Position numbers and translations under genes: made by a program | Assembly (NCBI RefSeq): GCF_000513935.1 | Contig: NZ_AZUY01000022.1 | Span: 21,627 to 85,626 of the forward strand | Direction of reading: 5' to 3' | Length of the DNA: 64,000 bases | From: Mesorhizobium sp. WSM3626 | GTDB lineage: Bacteria > Pseudomonadota > Alphaproteobacteria > Rhizobiales > Rhizobiaceae | Shown: positions 53,411 through 62,825 of the stretch, in pieces | How the letters are laid out: each line of letters opens with the position of its first letter | How positions within the stretch are numbered: position 1 is the stretch's first letter | Notes under the pieces: generated by a model | What the model saw: only the letters and a program-made list of their open reading frames with translations | Told to the model about the DNA's origin: nothing | The model's database searches: none

Positions 53411-53940
53411 GGAGCGTTCGTATTCTCCTGGCCGTCACGCTCGCAGCGGCTCCTGCAAGGGCCGCGGCACCCGGATATTTCGACCTGCGAGCGGGCGTGA
53501 CGCTCGAGAGTGGCGACAGCTGGGTCGAAGCCGGCACAAAGTACCGTCTGTACGGTACCCAGGCGTGCCTCCGCGGAACTTTTTACACCGATGCCGCCGC
53601 CCACCGAGCCGATTGTGGTGAAGCTTCGCTCGCGGTGTTCGCTGCCTTCATCGCCGATACCAGGCCTGAATGCGCGCCAGTCGTAAGGGTTGGCGACACC
53701 TTGCATGTTGCCTGTTTCGTCATGATCGGAGGCGATCGGGTTGATCTTGGCAGCCTCATGATCACAAGCGGATTTGCCTTCGCTGCATTGCGCGCTGACG
53801 GCTTGCCTTATCACGCCGGCTACGCCGTCGCCGAGCAGGCGGCGCGCGACAGACACGCCGGGCTGTGGCAGTTCAAGGACGTTCAGCATCCAGCGATCCT
53901 GCTTGGCCAGGCTGCCGGCGCAACGGCGTCGCGTCCATGA
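53407..53940 (+). CDS. Exported SNase-like protein 2 (degenerate site)
   Basis: 177 residues; ATG overlaps the preceding stop (ATGA). A signal peptide ends near ARAAA. The fold is SNase-like by length and by the C-terminal GDRVDLGSLMITSGFAFA and DRHAGLWQF. The active-site region reads YRLYGTQACLRG, keeping an Arg but lacking the catalytic Glu. Possibly a structural or binding relative rather than a nuclease. Confidence 0.6.
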   Translation: MRSVRILLAVTLAAAPARAAAPGYFDLRAGVTLESGDSWVEAGTKYRLYGTQACLRGTFYTDAAAHRADCGEASLAVFAAFIADTRPECAPVVRVGDTLHVACFVMIGGDRVDLGSLMITSGFAFAALRADGLPYHAGYAVAEQAARDRHAGLWQFKDVQHPAILLGQAAGATASRP

Positions 53941-54635
53941 GTCCGAGACATTTGCTTTGGGCGCTGACCGGGCTGGCTTGCTTTTGCCTCCCCTCTTCTT
54001 TGCCAGGCGCTGACATTGCCAGAGCTGCTGGTGGGAGGCCAGGTGACGAGGCTGTTTCCCTGACTGCCGGGCAATCTTCAAAGTCGATTGCGGGCCGTGC
54101 CGGCGTGATCGACGGCCGCACCTTGTGGTTTCCTCGATCGGCTCAGCAAGTTCGCCTTGCTGGCGTAGACACCTGCGAATTGCCGCAATGGGCCTTCGAT
54201 CCAAAGCGCCGCGGCGAAAGTGCTATTCTCAAGCCGGTACCGTGCGGTCCGCTGGCTAAGGCCTGGCTGAAGCGGATGGTCGGCGACAGACAAGTTGTCT
54301 GCCTGAGCGCGTTTCGTGGCGGTGCGCTCAGAGGCAGGTGTGTCGTCGACGGACACGACCTTGCCGTGGAGATGCTGCGCGTCGGCTGGGCGCGGGTTGA
54401 GACCGGCTCCCCGGTCCACTCGCAATATTTGAAGTGGCAACGCTACGCCATGTCAGCGCGCTATGGAATGTGGGCGACATACGTCCTCGACATGGATGAA
54501 TGGCGCGCCAAGGCCGTCGACAGGGGTTTGGACCGAAAACCAGTCGCGGATTCTAATCTGCTTGCCGAGCGGCGATATGAGATCACACCGCCTTTTGTAG
54601 AGGCCAGAAGGCGCGCTTCCCGCTCGGTACGGTAG
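53937..54635 (+). CDS. Exported SNase-like nuclease 3
   Basis: 232 residues; ATG overlaps the preceding stop (ATGA). A signal peptide with a cleavage site near residue 24-31. The SNase site is kept: VRLAGVDTCELPQ (Arg, Asp, Glu) near 77-89, and ALRGRCVVDGHDLAVEMLRVGWA near 132, with the third Arg. Likely a periplasmic or surface nuclease. The triplet arrangement next to a T4SS is unusual; IncN plasmids carry a single secreted Nuc near their transfer genes. Confidence 0.7.
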   Translation: MSPRHLLWALTGLACFCLPSSLPGADIARAAGGRPGDEAVSLTAGQSSKSIAGRAGVIDGRTLWFPRSAQQVRLAGVDTCELPQWAFDPKRRGESAILKPVPCGPLAKAWLKRMVGDRQVVCLSAFRGGALRGRCVVDGHDLAVEMLRVGWARVETGSPVHSQYLKWQRYAMSARYGMWATYVLDMDEWRAKAVDRGLDRKPVADSNLLAERRYEITPPFVEARRRASRSVR

Positions 54636-54772
54636 CGCCGCCGACCGTCCCCGCCGGCTCAGCAACGGCGAAAATAGCTGGTCTAGCGATTTTCCCTTTA
54701 GGTGTAGCGCCAGCAACCGGACGCCGGCCATTGAAGCGGGTGGCACTACGGCTTTGGATCATATCAGGGACG

Positions 54773-55225
54773 TCACGGGGCTTTTCTCCGCAGAAAACCG
54801 GCGATGTCCGGCTGGAATTCCCTGACGCTGGCTTCGACTTCGGCGACCTCTGCAGGCTGCAAATGCATCTTCCGCGCCAGGATTGCAGCGATCAGGTAAA
54901 GGATTTTCTGCTCGGCCTCGCAGCTTTCGACGGCCTTCCGCTGGATCAATCGCCGCCGGGCAGATCGTTCAAGAAGCCGGCTTACAACCAGACCCAGCCA
55001 GGCCGTAGCGGACAGCAGGTTTAAACGGCTGGCGCTTCTTTTCCGGGAGAACCTGTCAACGGCGGCCATGAGCCGCCGGTGGCGTTCGATGCAACGCTGC
55101 ATCCCGGTGGCGGGATTTGCGATCTTGGCGCGGCCGACGCCTGAAGCGTTTGGTGGAAATCCATCAACGCCCTTGAGCGGTCGGCGCGGGGCGGCGGCAT
55201 CCCGAGCGTGCCTTTGTCCCGTCAT
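54773..55225 (-). CDS. Hypothetical protein
   Basis: 150 residues from ATG 55225; the frame is open to 55426, but that part looks less like protein. The C-terminal 90 residues are a strong helical stretch (NLLSATAWLGLVVSRLLERSARRRLIQRKAVES) with an acidic end. No known domain is recognised. It converges on the third SNase-like gene, with a 137-base gap that holds no other gene. Confidence 0.45.
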   Translation of the reverse strand: MTGQRHARDAAAPRRPLKGVDGFPPNASGVGRAKIANPATGMQRCIERHRRLMAAVDRFSRKRSASRLNLLSATAWLGLVVSRLLERSARRRLIQRKAVESCEAEQKILYLIAAILARKMHLQPAEVAEVEASVREFQPDIAGFLRRKAP

Positions 55226-55550
55226 CGTTCCCAATTCGACCTGAACAGATTGGCGCCAGAAGCGGCCAGGGTGGCCGAGATCCTTGCATGCCAGCTTTGG
55301 ATCTGCTCTGGCCGGCATGTGATGAGCGACATCCTTCCTCCGGGCCGGCAGCGCGTGAAGGATAGCGCAACCAGGTCTCGGCGCTGCACTAAAGTTAAAT
55401 GAAATGATGTTAACGGCCAGAAACATATTGTTCGTATATTGATTATTACGGCATTTCCTTCACCAGTCTTGCGCGCAGTGCAGTGGCTCGGGAAGAATGC
55501 GTGCTTTGCACATCGAGTTTGGAACGGGGAAATTCGCTCTCTAAGAGAGC

Positions 55551-55778
55551 TCAAGACTGCAGTTTGTTGCCCAGCTTTGAGAACACCGTGTACCAGAAGC
55601 GATAGTCCTCCTCGCGCCCGTCGAACTTCGCAGTCAGCGCGCACCATGCCGCGGCGGTCGCCGCGTCAGGGCCGTAGAGTTCGATCGTTGCCTCTACTGT
55701 TGCTGCTGGATCGGCCAATTCCCACAGCGTCAATCTGCCGTAGCCGGCGCCGCAATCGTAGGAGTGGATTTTTGGCAT
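55551..55778 (-). CDS. Small hypothetical protein
   Basis: 75 residues; ATG 55778 has GGGAGG 8 bases upstream. The sequence MPKIHSYDCGAGYGRLTLWELADP... has an even composition and a clear ribosome-binding site, so it is probably real. No domain is recognised. Short proteins like this occur in many Mesorhizobium genomes. Confidence 0.65.
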   Translation of the reverse strand: MPKIHSYDCGAGYGRLTLWELADPAATVEATIELYGPDAATAAAWCALTAKFDGREEDYRFWYTVFSKLGNKLQS

Positions 55779-56631
55779 GCCAAGGCCTCCCGCGGGTCGG
55801 TCCGGCAGGGGCAGCTTTGCGCTGCGAGGCCGGACGTTGGGAACCCACCTGGAGTGAGCCACGATCCTGAGCGGTTACGCCCATGACGTTTCGTCGTGTC
55901 GTCCCTGGCCTTCGACAGGCTTCGCAAGAAGTACTCGCGGAAGCTGGCGCAGATGCAATTTATTGCAGAGCCTTCCTGTGAAGACAACCGGTCTGCGCGC
56001 GCGACTTTGCCTGCGCTTTTGGCGACCAGCGACGAGACTGGGGCTTTGCACCAGCGATGCTTGATTCTGAGGCGTGCAAAGGGGCCACTGGTCGGATGAT
56101 CTGCGAGGCGCTCGACGCTGATGAGGGCAACACTCGCTCTTGCGCGATTGGCGTGGGGCTAGCTCGTTGAGTACGATTTCGTGCCCACCAAAAAGCAACG
56201 TCCATGCTTTGTCCTTGGCAAGTTGCCCGGCTGCCCCCACGGGATTGCCGGCCGCTTCACGCCCCTATGTCGCACTTATCGTAAGCTCGATGGCCACAAG
56301 GCTGGGGCGCGAAGATCCTGGGGGCCAAACGGGTCGATGAGCACGGCTGAGCCGATTTAGGGTCAAGCCGGACGATATGACTTTTCCGCTCGAACACTTG
56401 TTGTCGGACTTAAGTCTGACAGGACAACGCAATGGTCCCGCTATCCAAAGCGTCTGGAACCAGCCTTGCTCGGGAATGTTGTCGCTGCGAAAGCGGGGCG
56501 ATTCCAAATGGACGGCAGTCGCGGTTGTTGCTCGCCACGGTCTTGCGACCGCATTCAGCCTCATCGTTGGGTATGGTCCTCGGCTGATGACGAGGTGGTG
56601 TGCGTAGTTCTTTAGCAAGCAGGGAAACGAC
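55779..56631. other. Long gene-free stretch with one palindrome
   Basis: About 850 bases with no convincing coding frame. TGTCGGACTTAAGTCTGACA (56402-56421) is a 20-bp palindrome with one mismatched pair around GACTTAAGTC, an operator candidate. Frames at 55896-56099 (plus) and 55875-56240 (minus) are open but unlike protein in composition. Confidence 0.4.
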
Positions 56632-56706
56632 ATGAACAGATTGATTTGGATAATCGGAGCGGTCGTCGTGGTTATCGCGATCCTGAGCTTTCTTGGTCTT
56701 CGGTAA
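56632..56706 (+). CDS. 24-residue single-helix membrane peptide
   Basis: ATG 56632 with AGGGAA 7 bases upstream encodes MNRLIWIIGAVVVVIAILSF plus FLGLR-type end: a positive N-terminus, one hydrophobic helix of about 18 residues, and a Leu-Arg end. Composition and the ribosome-binding site support a genuine membrane micropeptide, and similar peptides are common in rhizobia. Role unknown. Confidence 0.65.
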   Translation: MNRLIWIIGAVVVVIAILSFLGLR

Positions 56707-56710
56707 AGCG

Positions 56711-56986
56711 ATGATAGTTCTGCAAACCCACTCCCAGGCAGAGAACGACATTCCTGAACGCAAAGCTCTACAGCCAACGAGGCGGAGGGCCGTCGAGCCC
56801 TACGATGGCGGCCAGCCCGCGTCTTCTATTCCATCCGAAGAAAAGAGTTTTCGGGTCATGCTCCTGTCTCGGGAAACCGGCATCGACACCGATGAAGCGC
56901 GGCGCCTTGTCGATAGCATTGAAATGGATGGAGCCGCGCTATTCGATGCTGCCCGGCGAACCAAGCAATCAGCGCTCAAACCTTAA
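56711..56986 (+). CDS. Small hypothetical protein
   Basis: 91 residues from ATG 56711, 4 bases after the micropeptide stop, perhaps in the same transcript. The first half is disordered and the C-terminal half is helical (LSRETGIDTDEARRLVDSIEM), resembling small DNA-binding-like helices but without a known domain. The function is not known. Confidence 0.45.
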   Translation: MIVLQTHSQAENDIPERKALQPTRRRAVEPYDGGQPASSIPSEEKSFRVMLLSRETGIDTDEARRLVDSIEMDGAALFDAARRTKQSALKP

Positions 56987-57327
56987 AACCAGCACCAAGC
57001 GCCTCGATGGAGAAAGCCATGCTGCTAGCCGTTGAGCCACCGATCCTGCCTAGGCGACAGTCGGGCTATACCCGCCCTGCATGGTAGGTGTGTTCGGCGA
57101 CGACCCGCGAGGAGGCGGCCCCCGAAGCTCGCGAGTTTAGGCCCGCCGCCCTCGGAACGTCCTACGCGGGTGTCTTCGATGGTGCGGCAACGGCCGAATT
57201 GGTGACAAGGACGGTCGGTCGCAATGCAGGCGTCTCACTTATTTGGCTTGCTTGCTCCAGCTGGCCGATCCCTAAATTCTTCGGGATGCCGTCCGCCAGC
57301 GCGCCAGGCTCTGACCAGAATGCTCAA
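56987..57327. other. Gene-free stretch
   Basis: About 340 bases between converging small genes. No gene, tRNA or clear hairpin is seen. Confidence 0.4.
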
Positions 57328-57801
57328 TCATTGCTTGGTCAACACGCCGGTATAGGTCTTTCCGGCAAGCGACAACGTTTCGGCCAGGGTGCCATCGGGC
57401 AGCATCTGAAAACTGACGTCCGCGCCATTTGGAAAACGGCCAAGCCTCAACGTATTCCCTACGATCTTCCCTGCGCCGGCTGCCTCGCCCGGATTGTTAT
57501 CGTCCAGAACTCCCCAAGCGTAGTTGACGGTCACCTTTCCGTTCGAGGAAACGGATTGAACATCGAGCCTTCCTTCAGATGTGCTCTCCAATCGGCCAAC
57601 CCAACTGCCCGAAAAGACGGCATACTTTGCCGGAACGTCTTTTCCAGGAGGAGTGATTGTCGGCGATTGAACCATCGTTGCAGGGCCAGGTGGAACAGCC
57701 GGGCTTGATGCTGGTTCAACAGTGACGGATTGCCGAGGTTCTTGAGGCGATTGGCATGCTGCTAAGGCAAGTGCCGCGAAGGCAAGCATGAGGTTCCGCA
57801 T
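57328..57801 (-). CDS. Lipoprotein of unknown function
   Basis: 157 residues; GGAGAACGAG precedes the ATG. A lipobox (LALAAC at residues 11-16) predicts a lipidated protein. After a Pro/Ser-rich linker (about 25-55) comes a beta-rich domain (FSGSWVGRLES, GKVTVNYAWGVLDDN) of about 95 residues. I do not recognise the family. Confidence 0.75.
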   Translation of the reverse strand: MRNLMLAFAALALAACQSPQEPRQSVTVEPASSPAVPPGPATMVQSPTITPPGKDVPAKYAVFSGSWVGRLESTSEGRLDVQSVSSNGKVTVNYAWGVLDDNNPGEAAGAGKIVGNTLRLGRFPNGADVSFQMLPDGTLAETLSLAGKTYTGVLTKQ

Positions 57802-57858
57802 CTCGTTCTCCAGTGTCCCCGATGAATGAGCAGATGATGAAACACCGGTTGCCCCAAC

Positions 57859-58014
57859 TCAAGCGGTCCTAACTTCAAGCTCGGTGAGAGCCCGTCGCCA
57901 ATCGTAGATCGCCTCTGGAAGCGCGGCGATAGTCAGAAAGTTCCATGTCTCACTCGGGGCCGGAGCCGAGGCATACCGCCGAGCCTGATTGGTCGCTGCG
58001 TTGCTGGACGGCCG
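57859..58014 (-). pseudogene. C-terminal fragment of an unknown gene
   Basis: The minus-strand frame between a TAA (58015-58017) and the stop at 57859 has protein-like composition at its end: SETWNFLTIAALPEAIYDWR and then RALTELEVRTA. No start codon lies in frame. It looks like the surviving tail of a gene cut by an old deletion. No family assigned. Confidence 0.3.
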
Positions 58015-58098
58015 TTAGCCTGCAGGATTCGGCCAGCCATGGTGCAGGCCACAACACCCTAGGCACAAGTCCGCGCCTCTAGGCACAAAAGACGATAC

Positions 58099-61000
58099 CT
58101 ATCCGAGTTCGTGGATAGTGACGCCCGGCACGATCGTCTTCGCGATCTCGCACAGGTGCTGGTGGTGCGTGAGATAGATCACCTGGCCGGCATCCGCCAT
58201 TTGACCAAACAACCTGAAAACCTCCTCTGAGCGGACGTGGTCGAAGGTCTCCATGATGTCGTCGGCGATGAAAGGGACCGAGGGGCGGAACTGCGCGAAT
58301 TCATAATAGCCGGCAAGCCTGAGCGCCAAATAGAGCTGAAAGCGCGCGCCTTTTGACAGCGCCTCGGTCACTTTCGACTGCCCGTCGCTCTGCAGGGCGA
58401 TAAGGACTTCGCCACCTTTCACCGGTTGGGTTGTGAGCCCCGAGTAGCGCCCGCGCGTCATCAGCGCGAATGCGTCGGAGGCCCGCGCCATCATCCCGGA
58501 GCGATGGCGCTCGCGATAGACGCGCAAAGCATTCCCGGCCGACATCACGCCCAGTTTCAATTCGATGTAGCGGACCGCCTTATCCTCGATTTCCAGCAGG
58601 ACCGTGCGTCGTTCGGCGTCTATGCGCGCAACGGCGCTGTCGCCACCGATGGCGTCGAGCTTGTCGCCCGCCCGCGTTTGCCGGATCAGCTGTTGCTGGA
58701 TTGCTTCGTCAAGCTGCTGAAGCCGCTGCTCCCCTTCCGCTTTCTCGATTGCCATGCCGTCGAAATCGAGCGTATCGAGGATCGAACGTGCCTGCTCGAA
58801 ACCCTCCACGCCGAGTTCGGCTGCCAGGTGGTCCTCAAGTTCGGTGACTGTCGCGTGCAGACGATCGCGCTCACGCAACAGCTCGTCGCGTTCCACCACT
58901 TCAGCAACCGTCGCTACCGCAAATGCACTCAGGACCTCGTTCTTGCGTCGGTCATGCGCCGAAATGTCAGCGTCAAGGATCTCACGACCGTCCAGGAGGC
59001 GTTGCAAATCAGCAGCGAGATTTGCCTTCGCCTCGCGCGCTCGATCGGCACGCGCCAAGCGCTCAGCCAGCCCGATCGCCAATTGTTCTGGCTCTTCGTC
59101 GTTCGCCGGCTCGCCCGCTTCAGCTGCTACCGCCGCAACATCGAGCACGAAATTGTCGCGGTCGGCCTGCATCTTCTCGATGCGCAGTTGCATCGCGTCG
59201 CGCTCCTGCAGGCTCCTGGACAGCTCACTCAGTTGGTCGAGAACGGTGCCGACACCCGCTGCGGAAAGCCCGTTCTCGAGCCAGGTGCCTCTCAGCGCCT
59301 CGACAATGCCGGCCAGCCACTCTTCCTCGCGGCGCTCTGTCACGTCCACAGCCCGTCGCCGGGTGGCGAGCTCTTCCTGTCTGGCGCCTACTGTCTTGAG
59401 CGCCTCGGCATATTCGGCATCCACCTTGCGCTGCCGGTCGAGAAACGACTCGGCGACAGCCATGATCGCCTCGAGGCTGTCGCCGCTATCCGGACCGATG
59501 CCGACGCTCTCCAGCGCCTTGGTGAGTTCCAGCCTCAGCCGCGCCTCGTCGTCGGTCGCCCGCCCAACCTTCTTGGCGGCGAGTTCGATCTCCTGCCGGG
59601 CCGCGAGCGCATCGGCGCGGGCCGAAGTGCGATCCTCCATCGATTCGATGAGGCTGTCGAGCGATGCCCCCAGACCTTCGCCAAGCAGGTCGCTGGCTGC
59701 CGCGCGCATCTGCGACAATGCGGCGTTCGCCTCCATGTCGGTCTGCGCAAGCTTGTCGCGGATACGCGCAATGTCGGCTGCCGCTTCCGCGAGGCCGTGC
59801 GTTACCGCCCGGACATCGGCAAGCGCGCCCGCGCCAGCCAATCTGCTCGCACCGACATCGTCGTCGCGTGCCAACGCCGCGGCGAAGGCGTCAGCTGTTT
59901 CGCCGCTCAGCGCACCGCGATGCCTTGCCCACGCTTCGTCGCGGCTACGCCGGATGTCGGCGGCCACGTCATCGTCGGCGACGTCGACCGCGGCGCGAAG
60001 CGCGCGCAGACGCGCCGCAAGCAGTTCGTGGTTGCGCTGGTGTTCGGCAAGACGTTCGGACAGTACGGTTTTGTTTCTGCCAAGCTCCGCGGCAAGCGTT
60101 TTCCAGACGCCAGTCTGTCTAGCGCTCGGAACTGCGATGCCGGCCAGCGCCCGGGCGTCGCCGGACCAGGGATGCAAACGGCCAAGCGCCGCCTCCCATT
60201 TGACCACGCCGGCGTCCTGCGTCTCGCGTGCCGCCTTGATGTCGCCGAGGTGGCCGCTCGCCCTCGCCTTCGCTAGGGCCGCGTTCAGCCTGGCTCTGGC
60301 CGGCTCGGGCACCGCCCGCTCCTCGCCAACACGGTCTCGCGCCGCCTGCAGCGCATCGAGGGCTGCCGCGGCCTCGTCGCGGGCAACGCGTGCTGCAGTG
60401 GCAATCCCGGACCGCTGCTCGACCATGGTGCGAACAGCGCCGATAATAGTGGCCGGCAAGAGCAGCGCAGCGGGGTCGCGCTCTGAAGATCGTCCTAGCG
60501 CGGCAAGGCAGCTCGCCACGGCGTTGTCGAGGATTTGCAGGTCCATCCTGCGATTGGGAAGGTCGAGGCCCGCCGAGACATGGCGCACCTTGCTTTCCGC
60601 CAGGCTGCGGATGCGCTCCGAGACGCCGAGGATCGCCTCATTGACGTCGACCGAGGCAATCTTCGTTTTCAGCCGCTCGACCTCGTCGACGTTTGCGGAC
60701 AGTCGCGTTCTCAGGCTGGCATCGTCATCGATCAGTCCGGCAACGCTGCCTGTCCAGGTCCGCGCCGGTGAAGCGATGTTCGGTAGGTCGGCCAGCCGGG
60801 CTGTCTTGCGCCGGATGTCAGCGAGGATCGGACCGGCGCGCAGGTATCTGGCAATGGTGTCAAGCCGGGCCGACAGCACCGATCGCTCGGCGATGGTCCG
60901 GTCATAGTGTTGTGCCGCCTCACGACGCTCGGCTTCCAGGCTCTCATAGGCCGAGGCCAAGGTGTCGATCTGTTCCCTGTTGGACTTCAGCTCGGCAAGA

Positions 61001-61569
61001 CGCTTCTTGAGCAGCGCAAGCTCGGTTCCATGCGCCTGTTTCCGGTAAAGCCCGTCCGCTTCGGCCTCAAGCGCGCTCAACGTGTCGCTGGCATGTCCAA
61101 GACCAGCGCTGGCTGTAAACAGCAGCTTGCCGAGGTCGCCGCGCGATTCCAGGATCGACTTGCCCCCAGCTTCCAGCGTTTCGTCGTCCAGGGAAAACAT
61201 GGTCTGGTAGGCATCGCGCGACAGGCCGGCCAGATGAGCCGATATCGACATGTCGCTCACAGGTTGGCCCATGGCGTCCAAGAGCGAGTTGCTGCGCTGT
61301 TTGGTGCGCGTGAAGGCGTGCTCCTTGCCAGCCAGTTCGAGCACCCCGCCAATGCGCATGGCGCTGTACTCGTGCAGGAAATTGTAGCGGCTGCGCTCCT
61401 CGATGCCGAACAGCAGATCCAGATAGCCCGACAGCGCCGTCGACTTGCCGGCCTCGTTCAGGCCGAACACGATATGCAGGTCGGGGCCTGATTCCGGCTT
61501 GGGTCCGAAATCGATCATCCTGTCGGTGAACTTCCCGTAGCGGATAAGATCAAGGCGCCGCAGCCTCAT
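58099..61569 (-). CDS. yhaN: YhaN-like AAA ATPase (SbcC/Rad50-like)
   Basis: 1156 residues. Walker A at GLNEAGKSTAL near residue 37; a very long coiled-coil middle (about 180-950, rich in Glu, Ala, Arg and Leu); then the ABC signature-like SKGARFQLYLALRLAGYY near 1065 and Walker B FIADDIMETFD near 1100. This is the SMC/Rad50 layout of YhaN. Its start overlaps the stop of the phosphoesterase gene (ATGA), its partner. Together they should act in DNA-end repair. Confidence 0.85.
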   Translation of the reverse strand: MRLRRLDLIRYGKFTDRMIDFGPKPESGPDLHIVFGLNEAGKSTALSGYLDLLFGIEERSRYNFLHEYSAMRIGGVLELAGKEHAFTRTKQRSNSLLDAMGQPVSDMSISAHLAGLSRDAYQTMFSLDDETLEAGGKSILESRGDLGKLLFTASAGLGHASDTLSALEAEADGLYRKQAHGTELALLKKRLAELKSNREQIDTLASAYESLEAERREAAQHYDRTIAERSVLSARLDTIARYLRAGPILADIRRKTARLADLPNIASPARTWTGSVAGLIDDDASLRTRLSANVDEVERLKTKIASVDVNEAILGVSERIRSLAESKVRHVSAGLDLPNRRMDLQILDNAVASCLAALGRSSERDPAALLLPATIIGAVRTMVEQRSGIATAARVARDEAAAALDALQAARDRVGEERAVPEPARARLNAALAKARASGHLGDIKAARETQDAGVVKWEAALGRLHPWSGDARALAGIAVPSARQTGVWKTLAAELGRNKTVLSERLAEHQRNHELLAARLRALRAAVDVADDDVAADIRRSRDEAWARHRGALSGETADAFAAALARDDDVGASRLAGAGALADVRAVTHGLAEAAADIARIRDKLAQTDMEANAALSQMRAAASDLLGEGLGASLDSLIESMEDRTSARADALAARQEIELAAKKVGRATDDEARLRLELTKALESVGIGPDSGDSLEAIMAVAESFLDRQRKVDAEYAEALKTVGARQEELATRRRAVDVTERREEEWLAGIVEALRGTWLENGLSAAGVGTVLDQLSELSRSLQERDAMQLRIEKMQADRDNFVLDVAAVAAEAGEPANDEEPEQLAIGLAERLARADRAREAKANLAADLQRLLDGREILDADISAHDRRKNEVLSAFAVATVAEVVERDELLRERDRLHATVTELEDHLAAELGVEGFEQARSILDTLDFDGMAIEKAEGEQRLQQLDEAIQQQLIRQTRAGDKLDAIGGDSAVARIDAERRTVLLEIEDKAVRYIELKLGVMSAGNALRVYRERHRSGMMARASDAFALMTRGRYSGLTTQPVKGGEVLIALQSDGQSKVTEALSKGARFQLYLALRLAGYYEFAQFRPSVPFIADDIMETFDHVRSEEVFRLFGQMADAGQVIYLTHHQHLCEIAKTIVPGVTIHELG

Positions 61570-62825
61570 TGCGCGCCACCTGCCTTGAGACGGGCCGTGA
61601 CCAGGTCGGCACCGCCGGCGAGCACCTTGTCGAGGAAGAGCTCCAGCCCGGCCTCGTCCTTTCCGGCGAAGTCGCGCCCTTCGGCCGGCAGGTCCGCGAT
61701 CATCTTCTGCACGAACGCCCTCGCCTCGGCCCGGAAGGCTTGCGAGCCCGCGTCGGCGCGCATGGATTGTGCGAGCTCGAAAATCGGATCCGCGCCGCCC
61801 TCGGCTGTTTCGGCTCTGGGCGGAGCAAAATCAAGATCGAGCTTTTCCACCCATGTATCGCCTACCTGTTCGGCTGCCTGCTCGGCCTCGGTGAGCAGCA
61901 GGTCGCGGTCGCGGATCAGTGCCCATGACACAGGTGACGCGCCCCTCAGGCTGAGGCGGATGACAGCATGACGCGACCTGACGGTGGCCCGGACAGTTTC
62001 GAGCGCGGTGCGGACGCGCCCAACGACTTCAGGCCATTCAACAGTGCCGGTCAGGCCGACGCTCGCGCGCTCGAATTGCGCGACACTGGTCAGCCTTTCG
62101 TCGATCTCGATCGAACGGTCGTCGTGTATCGTCACAAGGGTGACGGACTTTGCGCCGGCTTCGTTGATGTCCCTGCCCTGCGGTATTCCCGGCATCACTA
62201 CGGTGCTCGTTCCGGGATGGACCTGGCGGACATGGATGTGCCCGAGTGCCCAGTAGTCGAAACCATGGCCGTGCAGGTCGGCGAGACTGCACGGGGCGTA
62301 GACGTCGTGACCTGGGGACCCTCCCAGGCTGGTGTGCATGATCCCGACATTGACCGCACCCTCGCGGGCGGCCGGATATTTCGGCAGCAGACTGTCTGGC
62401 GCCTTGGCGTTGGCAAAGCTCAAGCCATGGAACATCACGTCGAGCCCGCCGGCTGTCTGCAGCACCGATTGCGGCCGGCCGCCGAAGATCGTCACGGTGT
62501 CGGGAAACACCAGCTGTTTCGATATTCGCGACAGCGCATCATGGTTGCCGCGGATCTTGAACACATGGATGCCGGCCTGATGCAGGCGTGCCATTTGCGA
62601 CGCGAGGAAACGTGCCGTTTTCATCGACGTCTGGTCGCCGTCATAGAGATCGCCGGCGATGACCAGCGCATCGACATGCTCGGCAAGGCACAGATCCACG
62701 ATCGAGACGAATGCCTGGCGGCTGGCATCACCGACGAGCTCGGCAAGCTCGCGGTTTCGCAACGCGAGCGAACGCAGCGGCGAGTCGAGATGAATGTCGG
62801 CGGTGTGTACGAATCGAAATGCCAT
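61566..62825 (-). CDS. yhaO: YhaO/SbcD-like DNA exonuclease subunit
   Basis: 419 residues. Calcineurin-type phosphoesterase motifs in order: HTADIHLDSPL near 8, VIAGDLYDGDQTS near 56, KIRGNHDALSR near 90, GIMHTSLGG near 160 and YWALGHIHVRQVHPG near 190. It matches the Mre11/SbcD fold and starts the two-gene unit with yhaN. Likely a double-strand DNA end nuclease with its ATPase partner. Confidence 0.85.
   Translation of the reverse strand: MAFRFVHTADIHLDSPLRSLALRNRELAELVGDASRQAFVSIVDLCLAEHVDALVIAGDLYDGDQTSMKTARFLASQMARLHQAGIHVFKIRGNHDALSRISKQLVFPDTVTIFGGRPQSVLQTAGGLDVMFHGLSFANAKAPDSLLPKYPAAREGAVNVGIMHTSLGGSPGHDVYAPCSLADLHGHGFDYWALGHIHVRQVHPGTSTVVMPGIPQGRDINEAGAKSVTLVTIHDDRSIEIDERLTSVAQFERASVGLTGTVEWPEVVGRVRTALETVRATVRSRHAVIRLSLRGASPVSWALIRDRDLLLTEAEQAAEQVGDTWVEKLDLDFAPPRAETAEGGADPIFELAQSMRADAGSQAFRAEARAFVQKMIADLPAEGRDFAGKDEAGLELFLDKVLAGGADLVTARLKAGGAQ

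Noticed and set aside
58426..60907. Very long plus-strand open frames opposite yhaN
   Set aside because: They are antisense to a clear AAA ATPase and are rich in Ser, Arg and Ala, the usual by-product of GC-rich codon bias.
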